Positions 8,785 to 17,718 of a stretch of DNA of 64,000 nt are shown here, piece by piece (the first letter of the stretch is position 1; every line of letters starts with the position of its first letter). The DNA is from Clostridium saudiense (lineage in GTDB: Bacteria > Bacillota > Clostridia > Clostridiales > Clostridiaceae): positions 1 through 64,000 of the forward strand of contig NZ_CBYM010000004.1 in the NCBI RefSeq assembly GCF_000577815.1. The letters run 5' to 3'. Below the pieces are notes generated by a model. The model did no database searches. It was not told the origin of the DNA and was given only the letters and a program-made list of their open reading frames with translations. A program made the translations under genes and the position numbers.

Positions 8785-8925
8785 TGGATTAAGCAATATT
8801 TATCTTATGGTTAGCCGGTGTAATATTCTCACCTTTTTAGGTATGAGATAATAACCGCCACACACCATAAGGCAATGAATTCTTAGCTTAATGTGGAGTT
8901 AAGACTCCATAGCAAGATTATAATT
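8785..8925. ncRNA. Structured RNA candidate
   Basis: A gene-free stretch with nested pairings: outer ATTAAGC/GCTTAAT (about 8793 and 8887), inner CTTATGGT/ACCATAAG (about 8812 and 8867), an apical arm closed by CGGT/ACCG and CTCA/TGAG, and a separate hairpin GGAGT-TAAG-ACTCC near 8895-8908. Extra U-G and G-U closing pairs form only if the plus strand is transcribed, and a TATAAT lies at 8746-8751, so plus is slightly favoured. A TATAAT also exists on the minus strand just beyond the other end. I could not match it with certainty to a known class; raiA-type and 6S RNAs are the first models to test. Confidence 0.5.
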
Positions 8926-8989
8926 CAGTTTATAATAATAGAAAAAGTTGGTATAATATTAATAAATAACAAATGATTAAGGGGGAAGT

Positions 8990-9238
8990 ATGAGGGAAAA
9001 TATAAAGTTAGTAGGGGAATTAATAAAATTATTATTTTCGTTAATAATTTTATTAGTAATGATTATTTATTTAGTTGGATCTATAAAGGAAATTTTTACT
9101 GGAAATAATGCTTTAAGTTTTATTCCAAATGAATTAATGATGATAATAAATATTTTAGGAAATATTGCAGTTATAATTAATATAACTAGACTATTAATAG
9201 GAATGGTAAAAAAAGAGTTTAATAAAATTTTAAGTTAA
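8990..9238 (+). CDS. Small two-helix membrane protein, function unknown
   Basis: 82 residues with two hydrophobic segments (about residues 12-32 and 50-72) separated by a short polar loop, and a Lys-rich C-terminus. GGGGGAAG precedes the ATG and a TATAAT at 8952-8957 gives a promoter. It lies 17 bases before the iron alcohol dehydrogenase gene and is probably cotranscribed with it. I recognise no family. Confidence 0.7.
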   Translation: MRENIKLVGELIKLLFSLIILLVMIIYLVGSIKEIFTGNNALSFIPNELMMIINILGNIAVIINITRLLIGMVKKEFNKILS

Positions 9239-9254
9239 ATGAGAGGAGTCAGTT

Positions 9255-10415
9255 ATGGAAAATTTTAAATTTAATGCTTATACTGAAATGCTATTTGGAA
9301 AAGGTCAAATCGAAAAATTACCAGAAGTAATAAATAGATTTGGTAAAAATGTTTTACTTGCTTATGGTGGAGGAAGTATAAAGAAAAATGGAATATATGA
9401 TAAAGTAAAAGAGTTACTTAAAGATTGTAATATAGTTGAACTTGATAAGATTGAACCAAATCCTAGAATTGAAACTGTTAGAAGAGGGGTTGACCTGTGT
9501 AGAGAAAATAACATTGATGTTATCTTAGCTGTTGGAGGAGGAAGTACTATAGATTGTTCAAAGGTTGTAGCTGCAGGTGCTTTTTATGAAGGAGATGCTT
9601 GGGATTTAGTAACGAATTCTGAAAAGATAAATAAAGTTTTACCTATAGTAACTATTTTAACGTTAGCAGCTACAGGATCAGAAATGAATGGAAATGCGGT
9701 TATTACTAAAATGGATACAAATGAAAAGCTTGGTACAGGAAGTGATAAATTAAAGCCACAGGTTTCTATTTTAGATCCAGAATATTTATATACATTACCA
9801 GCAATTCAAACAGCTGCAGGAACAGCAGATATTATGTCACATATTTTTGAAAGTTATTTTAAAAAGACAAAAGGAGCTTTCGTTCAAGATAAATTTTCAG
9901 AGGGGTTATTAGAAACTTGTATTAAGTATTGTCCAATTGCTTTAAAAGATCCTAAAAATTATGAGGCAAGAGCAAATTTAATGTGGGCTAGTTCAATGGC
10001 TTTAAATGGCCTTTGTGGATCAGGAAAACCAGGAGCATGGACTTGTCATCCAATAGAGCATGAGTTAAGTGCATTTTATGATATTACGCATGGTGTAGGA
10101 CTTGCAATTGTAACTCCTAGATGGATGAGATATATATTAAGCGATGAAACTGTAGATAAATTTGTTGATTATGCAGTAAATGTATGGCATTTAGATTCTA
10201 ATAAGAATAAGTTTGAATTAGCTAACGAAGGAATTGATTTAACAGAAAAATTCTTTAAGGATTGCGGAATTCCAATGACTTTAAAGGAAGTTAATATTGA
10301 TGAAACTCATTTTGATGAAATGGCAAAAGGTGCCGTTAAGCATGGAGCTTTAGAATATGCATATGTTCCATTAAATGAAGAGGATGTTAAGAAAATTTTA
10401 GAAATGTGTTTATAG
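9255..10415 (+). CDS. bdh: Iron-containing alcohol dehydrogenase, butanol dehydrogenase-like
   Basis: 386-residue NAD(P)H-dependent enzyme of the Fe-ADH family, likely reducing butyraldehyde or similar aldehydes to alcohols in fermentation. Seen: the GGGS nucleotide region (AVGGGSTIDCSK), the metal-binding GTADIMSHIFESYF, and HPIEHELSAFYDITHGVGLA with the conserved His ligands. It resembles clostridial BdhA/BdhB and E. coli YqhD in length and motifs; cofactor preference cannot be told. GAGAGGAGT precedes the ATG. It follows the small membrane protein and is closed by a strong terminator. Confidence 0.92.
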   Translation: MENFKFNAYTEMLFGKGQIEKLPEVINRFGKNVLLAYGGGSIKKNGIYDKVKELLKDCNIVELDKIEPNPRIETVRRGVDLCRENNIDVILAVGGGSTIDCSKVVAAGAFYEGDAWDLVTNSEKINKVLPIVTILTLAATGSEMNGNAVITKMDTNEKLGTGSDKLKPQVSILDPEYLYTLPAIQTAAGTADIMSHIFESYFKKTKGAFVQDKFSEGLLETCIKYCPIALKDPKNYEARANLMWASSMALNGLCGSGKPGAWTCHPIEHELSAFYDITHGVGLAIVTPRWMRYILSDETVDKFVDYAVNVWHLDSNKNKFELANEGIDLTEKFFKDCGIPMTLKEVNIDETHFDEMAKGAVKHGALEYAYVPLNEEDVKKILEMCL

Positions 10416-10427
10416 TAATTTGGGTTA

Positions 10428-10464
10428 TGCCAGGTAGTGAGAGAAAACTACCTGGCATTATTTT
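10428..10464 (+). terminator. Rho-independent terminator
   Basis: Perfect 11-bp stem TGCCAGGTAGT with its complement, eight-base loop, followed by a T-rich tract. Ends the alcohol dehydrogenase transcript. Confidence 0.9.
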
Positions 10465-10612
10465 ATTAATAAAATTATAAATTTCCATAAATTGCTTTAT
10501 TGTTCTTTTAAATAAGATTAAAATTAATATAATTAAAAAAATATATTATCTTGTGAAAGAAAATGATTATTTTTTTCTTATAAGGTAAAAATCGAGTAAT
10601 GGGGGAAGTAAT

Positions 10613-11746
10613 ATGGATATTTTGACTTATAATTTAAAAGGAAAAAGTGTAAACTCCAATGCATATTATGAAAAACTCAAAGCAGTAAGCAATAGAATAA
10701 AAAATTTATTATTTGATTATGGAAAAATACAAATAGAAGAATTTATGATATATGTTGTAAAAAATAATATTGAGGATTTAAGAACAAAAGATGAATATGC
10801 TATAGAGTTTTTAATGATAGGGGCTATGTTAAAGGACTATAGAAAATATATTAAAAAAATAAATAAGGGAACTTTACGTTTATTTAAAATATTTAATAAA
10901 TTAAGAGAAGGCAAAAGTTTAAATAGAAATATAGATAAAATAAGAGGATATTTAATAAGTAATATTTTAATGAAAGAAGTCAGCGAAAATGATAATTATG
11001 ATATTAATATCCTTATAAATTGGATGGAAGCTAGTGGAGATTTTAAGGAAGAAGTTTACCGAATGAAAGTATGGGGAGATTTTCTTAAAGTTAAGGATGA
11101 AGAATATAAGAGAAAGTTTTTTAAGCAGTCTTTAAGCATTGCTGAAAGTATGTGTAATATTTGTGATGGAACAATTGGATTATATATAAAGCAACTTGAT
11201 ATTTTTTTGAAAAAAGCAAAAAATAAATATAAAAATAGAGAAGATTTAATTTATTGCACTAAGGGGAAGGTACAGTATTATTTTAATATGGTATCTTCAC
11301 AAATAATGAATGAAGTATATAGCGAGCAGTTTTTACAATGTAAAGATAAGAAAATATTTGCTCCAGGATGTATGAGACAGGTAAAAAGTAAATGTAAAGC
11401 AGTTGAAGGCGAATATGGATTAAGATGCAAAAGATGTAGTGCAAATTGTAATATTAATAAATTAAATAATTTGATGGAAAATAGATATATAGATGTATGT
11501 ATAATACCTCATGAAACAATAATAAATAAAATAGATGTAAAAGATAAAAATAAAATAGGAATTATAGGAATAGCATGTATACCTAACTTGATGTCTGGAG
11601 GTTGGAAGGCATTACGATTAGGTTTTATTCCACAATGTGTTTTATTAGATTATTCGGGGTGTAGTAAGCATTGGCTTGATAAAGAAAAGATGACAGAAAT
11701 TAATGAACTTTATCTAGAAAAAGAAATATTAGGTAAGAAGCATTAG
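10613..11746 (+). CDS. DUF116 domain protein, cysteine-rich
   Basis: 377 residues. The N-terminal 200 residues are helical and not recognised. The C-terminal 180 form a DUF116-type domain: FAPGCMRQVKSKC, then CKRCSANCNINKL, IPHETII, GIIGIACIPNLMSGGWKA and DYSGCSKHW. The cysteines suggest an iron-sulfur cluster or metal site. GGGGGAAG lies before the ATG. It leads a tight four-gene run with a membrane phosphoesterase, a UbiV-like protein and a U32 protein, so a shared pathway is likely but unknown. Confidence 0.82.
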   Translation: MDILTYNLKGKSVNSNAYYEKLKAVSNRIKNLLFDYGKIQIEEFMIYVVKNNIEDLRTKDEYAIEFLMIGAMLKDYRKYIKKINKGTLRLFKIFNKLREGKSLNRNIDKIRGYLISNILMKEVSENDNYDINILINWMEASGDFKEEVYRMKVWGDFLKVKDEEYKRKFFKQSLSIAESMCNICDGTIGLYIKQLDIFLKKAKNKYKNREDLIYCTKGKVQYYFNMVSSQIMNEVYSEQFLQCKDKKIFAPGCMRQVKSKCKAVEGEYGLRCKRCSANCNINKLNNLMENRYIDVCIIPHETIINKIDVKDKNKIGIIGIACIPNLMSGGWKALRLGFIPQCVLLDYSGCSKHWLDKEKMTEINELYLEKEILGKKH

Positions 11747-11766
11747 ATAGAAAGAGGGAGTAAAAG

Positions 11767-12870
11767 GTGTTTTTCTATATTGTACTACCATTAATATTTA
11801 TGATTCCTTTAGGAATATATATGTATTTTTTTATTAGAAGAATTTTAGGTTTGCTTATGAAGAGCAAAAAAGTTAAGCAACAAAAAATTATAAGTTTAGT
11901 TTTAACCTTAATTATAATGATACCAGCATTAAAAGTTTGGGGAACATGGGCAGTTGTAGTATTTCATATTGTTATAATTGCATGGGCAGTTGAATTAGTT
12001 TATTTTATTGTAAAGGAATTTACTAATAATAGTTTCATTAAAGTAATTTATAGAAGTGGAATTATACCATTATCATTAACAGCAATTTTAATTGTTTATG
12101 GATATATAAATGTTAATAATATAATTGAAAAAGATTATACTGTGTATACAAATAAAAATATTAGGAGTGAAGGCTATAGAGTGGATTTTATATCAGACCT
12201 TCATTTTGGTACTACTATGGATAATGAGACATTGCAAAAATACTGTGATAAAATATCAAAAACTAATGCAGATGTAGTAATATTAGGTGGAGATATTGTA
12301 GATGAAAGTACGACTTTAAAACAAATGCAAGATGCATTTAAAATATTATCAACTATTAAAAGTAATTATGGTGTATATTACGTATATGGAAATCATGATA
12401 AATCTACATATACAGTAGATCCTAATTATACTGAAGAAGAGTTAGAGGAAGCAATAATAAATTCAGGAATAAAAATACTTGCAGATGATATATATGAAAT
12501 AAATGATGAACTATGTATAATAGGAAGAAAAGATAGATCTTATGTAGATGAAACTAGAAAATCATCACAAGAGCTATCAAAAGAAGTTAGTGATGATTAT
12601 TATAAAATAATAGTTGATCATGAGCCTTGTGAATTAAAAGAAAATAGTGAAAATGGATATGATTTAATGCTTTCTGGACATACACATTATGGTCAAATAT
12701 GGCCACTAGGACGATTAATGGAGTTGTTTAACATTAATGAAATGGAATATGGATATGAAAAAAAAGATGATATGGATATAATAGTATCTTGTGGAATAGC
12801 AGGTTGGGGATATCCATTAAGAACAGAAAAACATTGTGAATATGTAGTAATTGATATTGTGAGGAAATAA
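11767..12870 (+). CDS. Membrane-anchored metallophosphoesterase
   Basis: 367 residues. Four or so hydrophobic helices occupy residues 1-120, followed by a calcineurin-like phosphoesterase domain with all core motifs: DLHFG, GGDIVD, GNHD, a late DHE and SGHTHYGQIW. It resembles YkuE/YaeI-type phosphoesterases, some of which hydrolyse lipid-linked substrates. The start is a GTG with GAGGGA 7 bases upstream. It follows the DUF116 gene by 20 bases and ends 3 bases before the next start. Confidence 0.88.
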   Translation: MFFYIVLPLIFMIPLGIYMYFFIRRILGLLMKSKKVKQQKIISLVLTLIIMIPALKVWGTWAVVVFHIVIIAWAVELVYFIVKEFTNNSFIKVIYRSGIIPLSLTAILIVYGYINVNNIIEKDYTVYTNKNIRSEGYRVDFISDLHFGTTMDNETLQKYCDKISKTNADVVILGGDIVDESTTLKQMQDAFKILSTIKSNYGVYYVYGNHDKSTYTVDPNYTEEELEEAIINSGIKILADDIYEINDELCIIGRKDRSYVDETRKSSQELSKEVSDDYYKIIVDHEPCELKENSENGYDLMLSGHTHYGQIWPLGRLMELFNINEMEYGYEKKDDMDIIVSCGIAGWGYPLRTEKHCEYVVIDIVRK

Positions 12871-12873
12871 ATT

Positions 12874-14214
12874 TTGGAAAGAGAAGAAGTAGAATTATTA
12901 CCATCAGGGTTAATAACCTGTTTATTGAATAGTAAAGAAGTAAGAATAATGAAAATATCTCCTGAAAGGTTAACTATAAGATTAGCACAAGAGGTAAAGG
13001 AAATAAATGAATTAAAGGTTATATTTTATGTATTTGATGAAAATAGATATAAAGAAATAACTATAGAAAAATATAATTTGATAAATAAGGGAAAGCATGA
13101 GTTTTATGTAACTTATGTTTTTTCTATTAAAGATGAAATTTATTTACAAAATGTGAGAAATGCTTTTAACAATTATACTCGATATATTAGATTGAAGGCA
13201 TATAGTGATGATAATGATTTTTCTAATGAGATGGTAGGATATCCATCAGAAAAAGATTATGATTTCTATGAAGATTATATAAGTCAAAAGCAAGAGTGGA
13301 TGGTAAATTTAAATTATGATAGCTTTAATTATAGAATTTTAAATTCAGTAGAATTAGCCATTAATGTAGATAATTATGAGCTATATAATAAATATTTAAA
13401 TGAAGACATAGAAACATTTATGAGCAATTATTTAAAAGATAATTTTATAGAAAAGCATAAGCTTATGTATAAAAATATATCAAGAATTTATGTTGGAAAT
13501 GAGTTTTGTCATAATTTATTTCCAAGTAAAAGAATGCTTATAGATATAATAAAAAAGGCAAATAATGAGGGCTTAGAAGTAACAATTTGCTTTACATATG
13601 TTAGAGAGTGTTATATTGATAAAATAAAATCTATAATAAATGAAATATATAATTGGTGTAATGAAAATAATAAAAAAATAGAAATAGTAATAAATGATTG
13701 GGGAATGTTAAAGGTAGTAGAAAATAAACAAGATTATTTGACTTTATGTTTAGGTGTTTTGTTAAATAAAAGAAAAAAGGATCCTAGATATATTTATAAA
13801 AATGGATATAATGAAAACAAGGCATTAATAGGTGATAATAGTCTTAATAGTAAGATATTTAGTGAATTTTTAAAAGATAATAATATAAATAGATTTGAGT
13901 ATGAAAGCTGTGGGTACAAACTTAATATAGCAAAAGGAAATCATACTTTACATATGCCTTTTTATGTTACTAATACATCACAATATTGTACATTATATGC
14001 AAAATGTACAAGGATGAATAGAGGAAGGCAAAAGCTTGTAATGGGATGTCCAATGTATTGTAAGGATTATATATTTTCATATCCAAAGCACTTAAAAATG
14101 GTTGGAAAATATAATTCACTATTTTCATTTGACGATACTTTATTACACGATTCAAAAAAATTAGAACAATATATAAATGAAGGAATAGATAGAATTTTAT
14201 TAAACTTTATTTAA
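12874..14214 (+). CDS. UbiV-like / U32-related cysteine-rich protein
   Basis: 446 residues, TTG start with GAGGA 8 bases upstream. Residues 1-150 form an N-terminal beta-rich region of uncertain family (faintly PilZ-like). Residues about 200-445 follow the pattern of U32-family UbiV: YVGNEFC (Cys212), an AND-like IVINDWG near 272-277, then Cys378-x13-Cys392-x3-Cys396, close to the spacing of the [4Fe-4S] ligands I recall for UbiV. Cys372 is additional. It lies directly before a second U32 gene, as ubiV and ubiU pair in proteobacteria. This organism would not make ubiquinone, so the substrate differs. The homology is inferred by eye. Confidence 0.6.
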   Translation: MEREEVELLPSGLITCLLNSKEVRIMKISPERLTIRLAQEVKEINELKVIFYVFDENRYKEITIEKYNLINKGKHEFYVTYVFSIKDEIYLQNVRNAFNNYTRYIRLKAYSDDNDFSNEMVGYPSEKDYDFYEDYISQKQEWMVNLNYDSFNYRILNSVELAINVDNYELYNKYLNEDIETFMSNYLKDNFIEKHKLMYKNISRIYVGNEFCHNLFPSKRMLIDIIKKANNEGLEVTICFTYVRECYIDKIKSIINEIYNWCNENNKKIEIVINDWGMLKVVENKQDYLTLCLGVLLNKRKKDPRYIYKNGYNENKALIGDNSLNSKIFSEFLKDNNINRFEYESCGYKLNIAKGNHTLHMPFYVTNTSQYCTLYAKCTRMNRGRQKLVMGCPMYCKDYIFSYPKHLKMVGKYNSLFSFDDTLLHDSKKLEQYINEGIDRILLNFI

Positions 14215-14233
14215 AGTAAAAGAGGAAAATAAC

Positions 14234-15214
14234 ATGAAGATAGTAGCTGGAATGGGAAGTATTGATGATTATATTAGATTAGTTAAAGCAGGAGCAGATG
14301 AAGTATTTTGTGGATATGTGCCTTATGAGTGGAATAAAAAATATGGTAGCTTATTTCCTTTAAATAGAAGAGAAGTGCTTTATTATAACATTCAAATAAA
14401 TTCATTAGAAGATATGAAGATATTAAAAAGCATGGTAGATGTTTATAAGGTTCCAGTAAGTATTACATTTAATTATTTATATTATTTAGAAGAACAATAT
14501 GAAATAATATCTTATATAATGCAAGATTTAATAGAAATTGGATTTGATGAATTTATAATTGCAGATATTGCACTTATATTATATTTAAAAGAAAAAAATA
14601 TAAAATGTAAAATACATTTAAGTGGTGAAACTGCTGAAATAAATAGTCTTTCTATAGAGTTCTTTAATAAACTTAATATATCTAGGTATGTTTTTCATAG
14701 AAAGAATACAATAGAAGATATGAAAGCATGTATAAAAAATAATACAGTAAAAAATTTACAATATGAAGCATTTATATTAAATGAAATGTGTCATTATAGT
14801 GGAGCTTTTTGCAGTTCTTTGCATTGTGATGAACTAGCTCATTTATGCAAAATGCCATATGATTTAGTAAAAATAAATAGATTGGTTAATAATTTTCCAG
14901 AGGTTGATAAAAAGCTTGAACTTTATTATGACGAATTAGAGAAGGAAATTCTTTATTTTGAAGATGAGAATGAAGAAAGATATACTTTAGGGAGTACAGG
15001 GTGTGGAATTTGTAAATTAAAAAAATTAAAAGAAGCAGGGGTTACTCATCTTAAGGTTGTTGGAAGAGGTAAGTATATTTATGATATGGAGAAAGATATT
15101 ATTGGCTTAAAAAAGGCTATTAGTATGCTTGAAAATATCGATTATGAAGAATTTGAGAAAGATATAAAAGATAAGCTATTTAAGAATGGTTGTAGCGGAG
15201 AATGTTATTATTAA
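14234..15214 (+). CDS. Peptidase U32 family protein
   Basis: 326 residues with the TIM-barrel pattern of the U32 family: start KIVAGMGSIDDYIRLVKAGADEVFCGY, a central IHLSGETAEIN, and the family signature region EAFILNEMCHYSGAFC followed by two more Cys (Cys186, 193, 198, 205). A second CGIC motif lies at 257-260 and a CSGEC at the C-terminus. U32 members UbiU, TrhP and RlhA use iron-sulfur clusters for hydroxylation without oxygen; classic peptidase activity is doubtful for most. As the last gene of the DUF116 operon it may form a heterodimer with the preceding UbiV-like protein (inference). Confidence 0.85.
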   Translation: MKIVAGMGSIDDYIRLVKAGADEVFCGYVPYEWNKKYGSLFPLNRREVLYYNIQINSLEDMKILKSMVDVYKVPVSITFNYLYYLEEQYEIISYIMQDLIEIGFDEFIIADIALILYLKEKNIKCKIHLSGETAEINSLSIEFFNKLNISRYVFHRKNTIEDMKACIKNNTVKNLQYEAFILNEMCHYSGAFCSSLHCDELAHLCKMPYDLVKINRLVNNFPEVDKKLELYYDELEKEILYFEDENEERYTLGSTGCGICKLKKLKEAGVTHLKVVGRGKYIYDMEKDIIGLKKAISMLENIDYEEFEKDIKDKLFKNGCSGECYY

Positions 15215-15323
15215 AATTATGAAGGAAAAGTATTTATTTTGGAGTATATGAAGAAGTGCTTTTTTTTACTGAAAATAGTAGTATTATAGTTCTAGATGCA
15301 ATTTAGTTCTCTATGTGTATATA

Positions 15324-15410
15324 GAAAAAAAGAAATATTATTATTGAAGGAAATATTGAAATTCAAGGTGAGATTTCATAAATTCCAGAAAAGATAATAT
15401 TTCTTTTTTC
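15324..15410. terminator. Long inverted repeat between convergent genes
   Basis: A near-perfect arm pair of about 17 bp (GAAATATTAT region, A-run outside on the left and T-run outside on the right) encloses about 50 bases with a minor inner hairpin. It can end both the U32 operon and the convergent hydrolase gene. The big loop is unusual for a simple terminator. I see no coding potential in 15215-15432. Confidence 0.55.
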
Positions 15411-15432
15411 GTTATTACACTTTAAAGATAAA

Positions 15433-16386
15433 TTATTGTGTTATATATTTGCTAGTGAAGTTAGAGACTGTTGTCCAATATGTTTCGGGATCAACCTCTG
15501 AAGCTTTAGCATGTCCAGCATTTTTTATTGTTAACATTTCCTTTTCAGAGCTTGTAGCATTATATAATTCCTCCATCATATAATAAGGAACAAAATCATC
15601 TTCATCACCATGAATAAATAAAATTGGAGTCTTAGATTTTGCAACTTGCTTTAAAGTGGAAGCTTCACCTAAGAAATAACCAGCCCTCACTTTAGCAACT
15701 AAAGATGATACATTAAGTATTGGAAATTCAGGTAGAGAAAATAAATCATCTAGTTGATAAGCAAATTCATCCCAAACAGAAGTATATCCACAGTCAGCAA
15801 CAATTGCTTTTACATTAGAAGGTAAATCTTCACCAGATACCATAGATACAGTAGCTGCACCCATAGAAACACCATGTAATACAATTTCAGCATTAGGATT
15901 ATATTCTAATATTGTATTTATCCAATCGATAATATCTAATCTATCATCCCATCCCATACCGATATAATCACCTTCACTTAAGCCATGTGATCTTAAATCA
16001 GGTATTAAAACATTATAACCAATGTCATAATAATTTTTGGCATAAGAACTCATATTAATACCTTCACTTGTATAACCATGAACAGTAATAACCCATTTGT
16101 TTGAGTCATTTTGATTTAAAACCTTATAAGCATGTAAATTTAGGTTATCAAAAGAAGTTAGAGTTTCATCGGTATAATTAGATTCAGTAAGTAGCCATTG
16201 AATATCACTATCTAACACTTGTCCACTTGTTGCTTCTGCCTCTTCTGGTGTTCCAAAAACAATATCTTTAGGGGTATCAGGATTTAAAGCCAAATTATAA
16301 AAATAATTTCCTACAAAGCTTAATCCTAGAATAAGAATAACTAAAATAGAACTTATAGCTATTCCAATAATTTTCTTTTTCTTCAT
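15433..16386 (-). CDS. Alpha/beta hydrolase, membrane-anchored, S33/YqkD-like
   Basis: 317 residues: an N-terminal signal anchor (about residues 4-25) and an extracytoplasmic alpha/beta hydrolase domain. The nucleophile elbow is GVSMG, the acid is in HGDEDDFVP, and the His is in NAGHAKA. HGYTSEG forms the oxyanion region. Such proteins act as serine aminopeptidases or esterases; the substrate cannot be read from sequence. AGGAGAAT precedes the ATG. Monocistronic. Confidence 0.87.
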   Translation of the reverse strand: MKKKKIIGIAISSILVILILGLSFVGNYFYNLALNPDTPKDIVFGTPEEAEATSGQVLDSDIQWLLTESNYTDETLTSFDNLNLHAYKVLNQNDSNKWVITVHGYTSEGINMSSYAKNYYDIGYNVLIPDLRSHGLSEGDYIGMGWDDRLDIIDWINTILEYNPNAEIVLHGVSMGAATVSMVSGEDLPSNVKAIVADCGYTSVWDEFAYQLDDLFSLPEFPILNVSSLVAKVRAGYFLGEASTLKQVAKSKTPILFIHGDEDDFVPYYMMEELYNATSSEKEMLTIKNAGHAKASEVDPETYWTTVSNFTSKYITQ

Positions 16387-16583
16387 TGTTAATTCTCCTT
16401 TGTATAATAAAATAATTTGATAATCAAATATTAAGTGAATTTATTCTATCATGGTTTAAAAGAATGTACAATACAATAAATTTAATATAGTAATTTAAAT
16501 TAGCTTTTATTTTCTACTATGGATTATAAAAGCTTTGGCTGATATAATGTGTTTTAGAATATTTACAAACGAGGAGTAATTAC

Positions 16584-17549
16584 ATGAAATATTATTTAGC
16601 ACCAATGGAAGGAATAACAGGGCATATATATAGAAATGCTTACGAAAAATACTTTCACAATATAGATAAATACTTTACACCATTCATTGTACCTAATGAA
16701 AGCTTGAGTCTTAAAACTAAAGAGTTAAGAGATATGCTACCAGAAAATAATGAGGGTTTAAATATAGTTCCACAAATATTAACCAATAATGCAGAAGGAT
16801 TTGTATTAACTGCTAATAAGCTTAAACAATTAGGATACGAAGAAATTAATTTAAACTTAGGTTGCCCTGCAGGGACTGTTGTTTCTAAAAAAAGAGGGTC
16901 AGGATTTTTAGCTTATCCAGAAGAATTAGATAGATTTTTAGATGAGATATATAAAATTAATGATATGAAAATATCAATAAAAACTAGATTAGGAAAAGAA
17001 AGAGCAGATGAATTTTATAAGTTAATAGAAATTTATAATAAGTATCCTCTTGAAGAATTAATAATTCATCCTAGAACAAGAGAAGATTTTTATGGTAATA
17101 CACCAAACCTAGAAATTTTCAAAGAATCATTAAAGTTAAGTAAACATTCAATTTGTTATAATGGAGATATTTTTACCGTTGATAATTATAATAAAATAGT
17201 AAAAGAATTTCCGCAGGTAGATAAAATAATGATTGGAAGAGGAATATTAGCTAATCCTGGTTTAATCGATGAAATTAAGGAAAATAAATTTATTACTAAA
17301 GAAATTTTAAAGCAATTCCATGATGAGATTTTTGAAAATTATACAATTCTTTTAAAAGAAGATAAAAATGCAATGTATAGAATGAAAGAACTATGGGGTT
17401 ATATGTCTCATATATTTACTAATAATAAAAAATATTATAAGAAAATAAAAAAAGCACAAAAGGCAATAGATTATAAAGTAGCTGTTAATAGCCTATTTGC
17501 AGAGCAGGAGATTATAAAAGGTGCTGGATTATTTAGTAATGAAGAATAA
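16584..17549 (+). CDS. dus: tRNA-dihydrouridine synthase
   Basis: 321-residue FMN-dependent enzyme reducing uridines in tRNA. Motifs: LAPMEGIT at the N-terminus, NLNLGCPAGTV with the catalytic Cys, KTRLG, IIHPRTRE and YNGDIF, then MIGRGILANPGL for phosphate binding. A C-terminal helical domain follows. Which uridine it modifies is not clear. GAGGAG precedes the ATG. It is a single gene. Confidence 0.93.
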   Translation: MKYYLAPMEGITGHIYRNAYEKYFHNIDKYFTPFIVPNESLSLKTKELRDMLPENNEGLNIVPQILTNNAEGFVLTANKLKQLGYEEINLNLGCPAGTVVSKKRGSGFLAYPEELDRFLDEIYKINDMKISIKTRLGKERADEFYKLIEIYNKYPLEELIIHPRTREDFYGNTPNLEIFKESLKLSKHSICYNGDIFTVDNYNKIVKEFPQVDKIMIGRGILANPGLIDEIKENKFITKEILKQFHDEIFENYTILLKEDKNAMYRMKELWGYMSHIFTNNKKYYKKIKKAQKAIDYKVAVNSLFAEQEIIKGAGLFSNEE

Positions 17550-17608
17550 AAATATTAATATAATATTATGAGTATAAATTTATGTTTATAAAATAAAAAG
17601 TTTAAATA

Positions 17609-17693
17609 TTGTAAAAGTTGATATAAAAGGTTATAATTGTTTTATTGATATGAGCAAGGGTGCTAAAAGAGTTTTCTTTTAGTGCCCTTGCTT
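17609..17693 (+). promoter_or_regulatory. Promoter and 5' leader hairpin of the amidohydrolase gene
   Basis: A good sigma-A promoter: TTGTAA (17609-17614), exactly 17 bp, TATAAT (17632-17637). Starting about 9 bases after the predicted start site is an 18-bp stem-loop (17653-17692; AGCAAGGG paired with CCCTTGCT, two G-U pairs), followed by TTATTATTT and then the ribosome site at about 17703. It may be a terminator of dus RNA, an attenuator, or a 5' stabilising hairpin. There is no room for an aptamer before it. Confidence 0.6.
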
Positions 17694-17718
17694 ATTATTT
17701 AATAGGAGGTATAAGTGT

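Noticed and set aside
15215-15432. Gene remnant after the U32 gene
   Set aside because: Short frames with stops can be read, but no recognisable homology; the long inverted repeat explains the sequence better.
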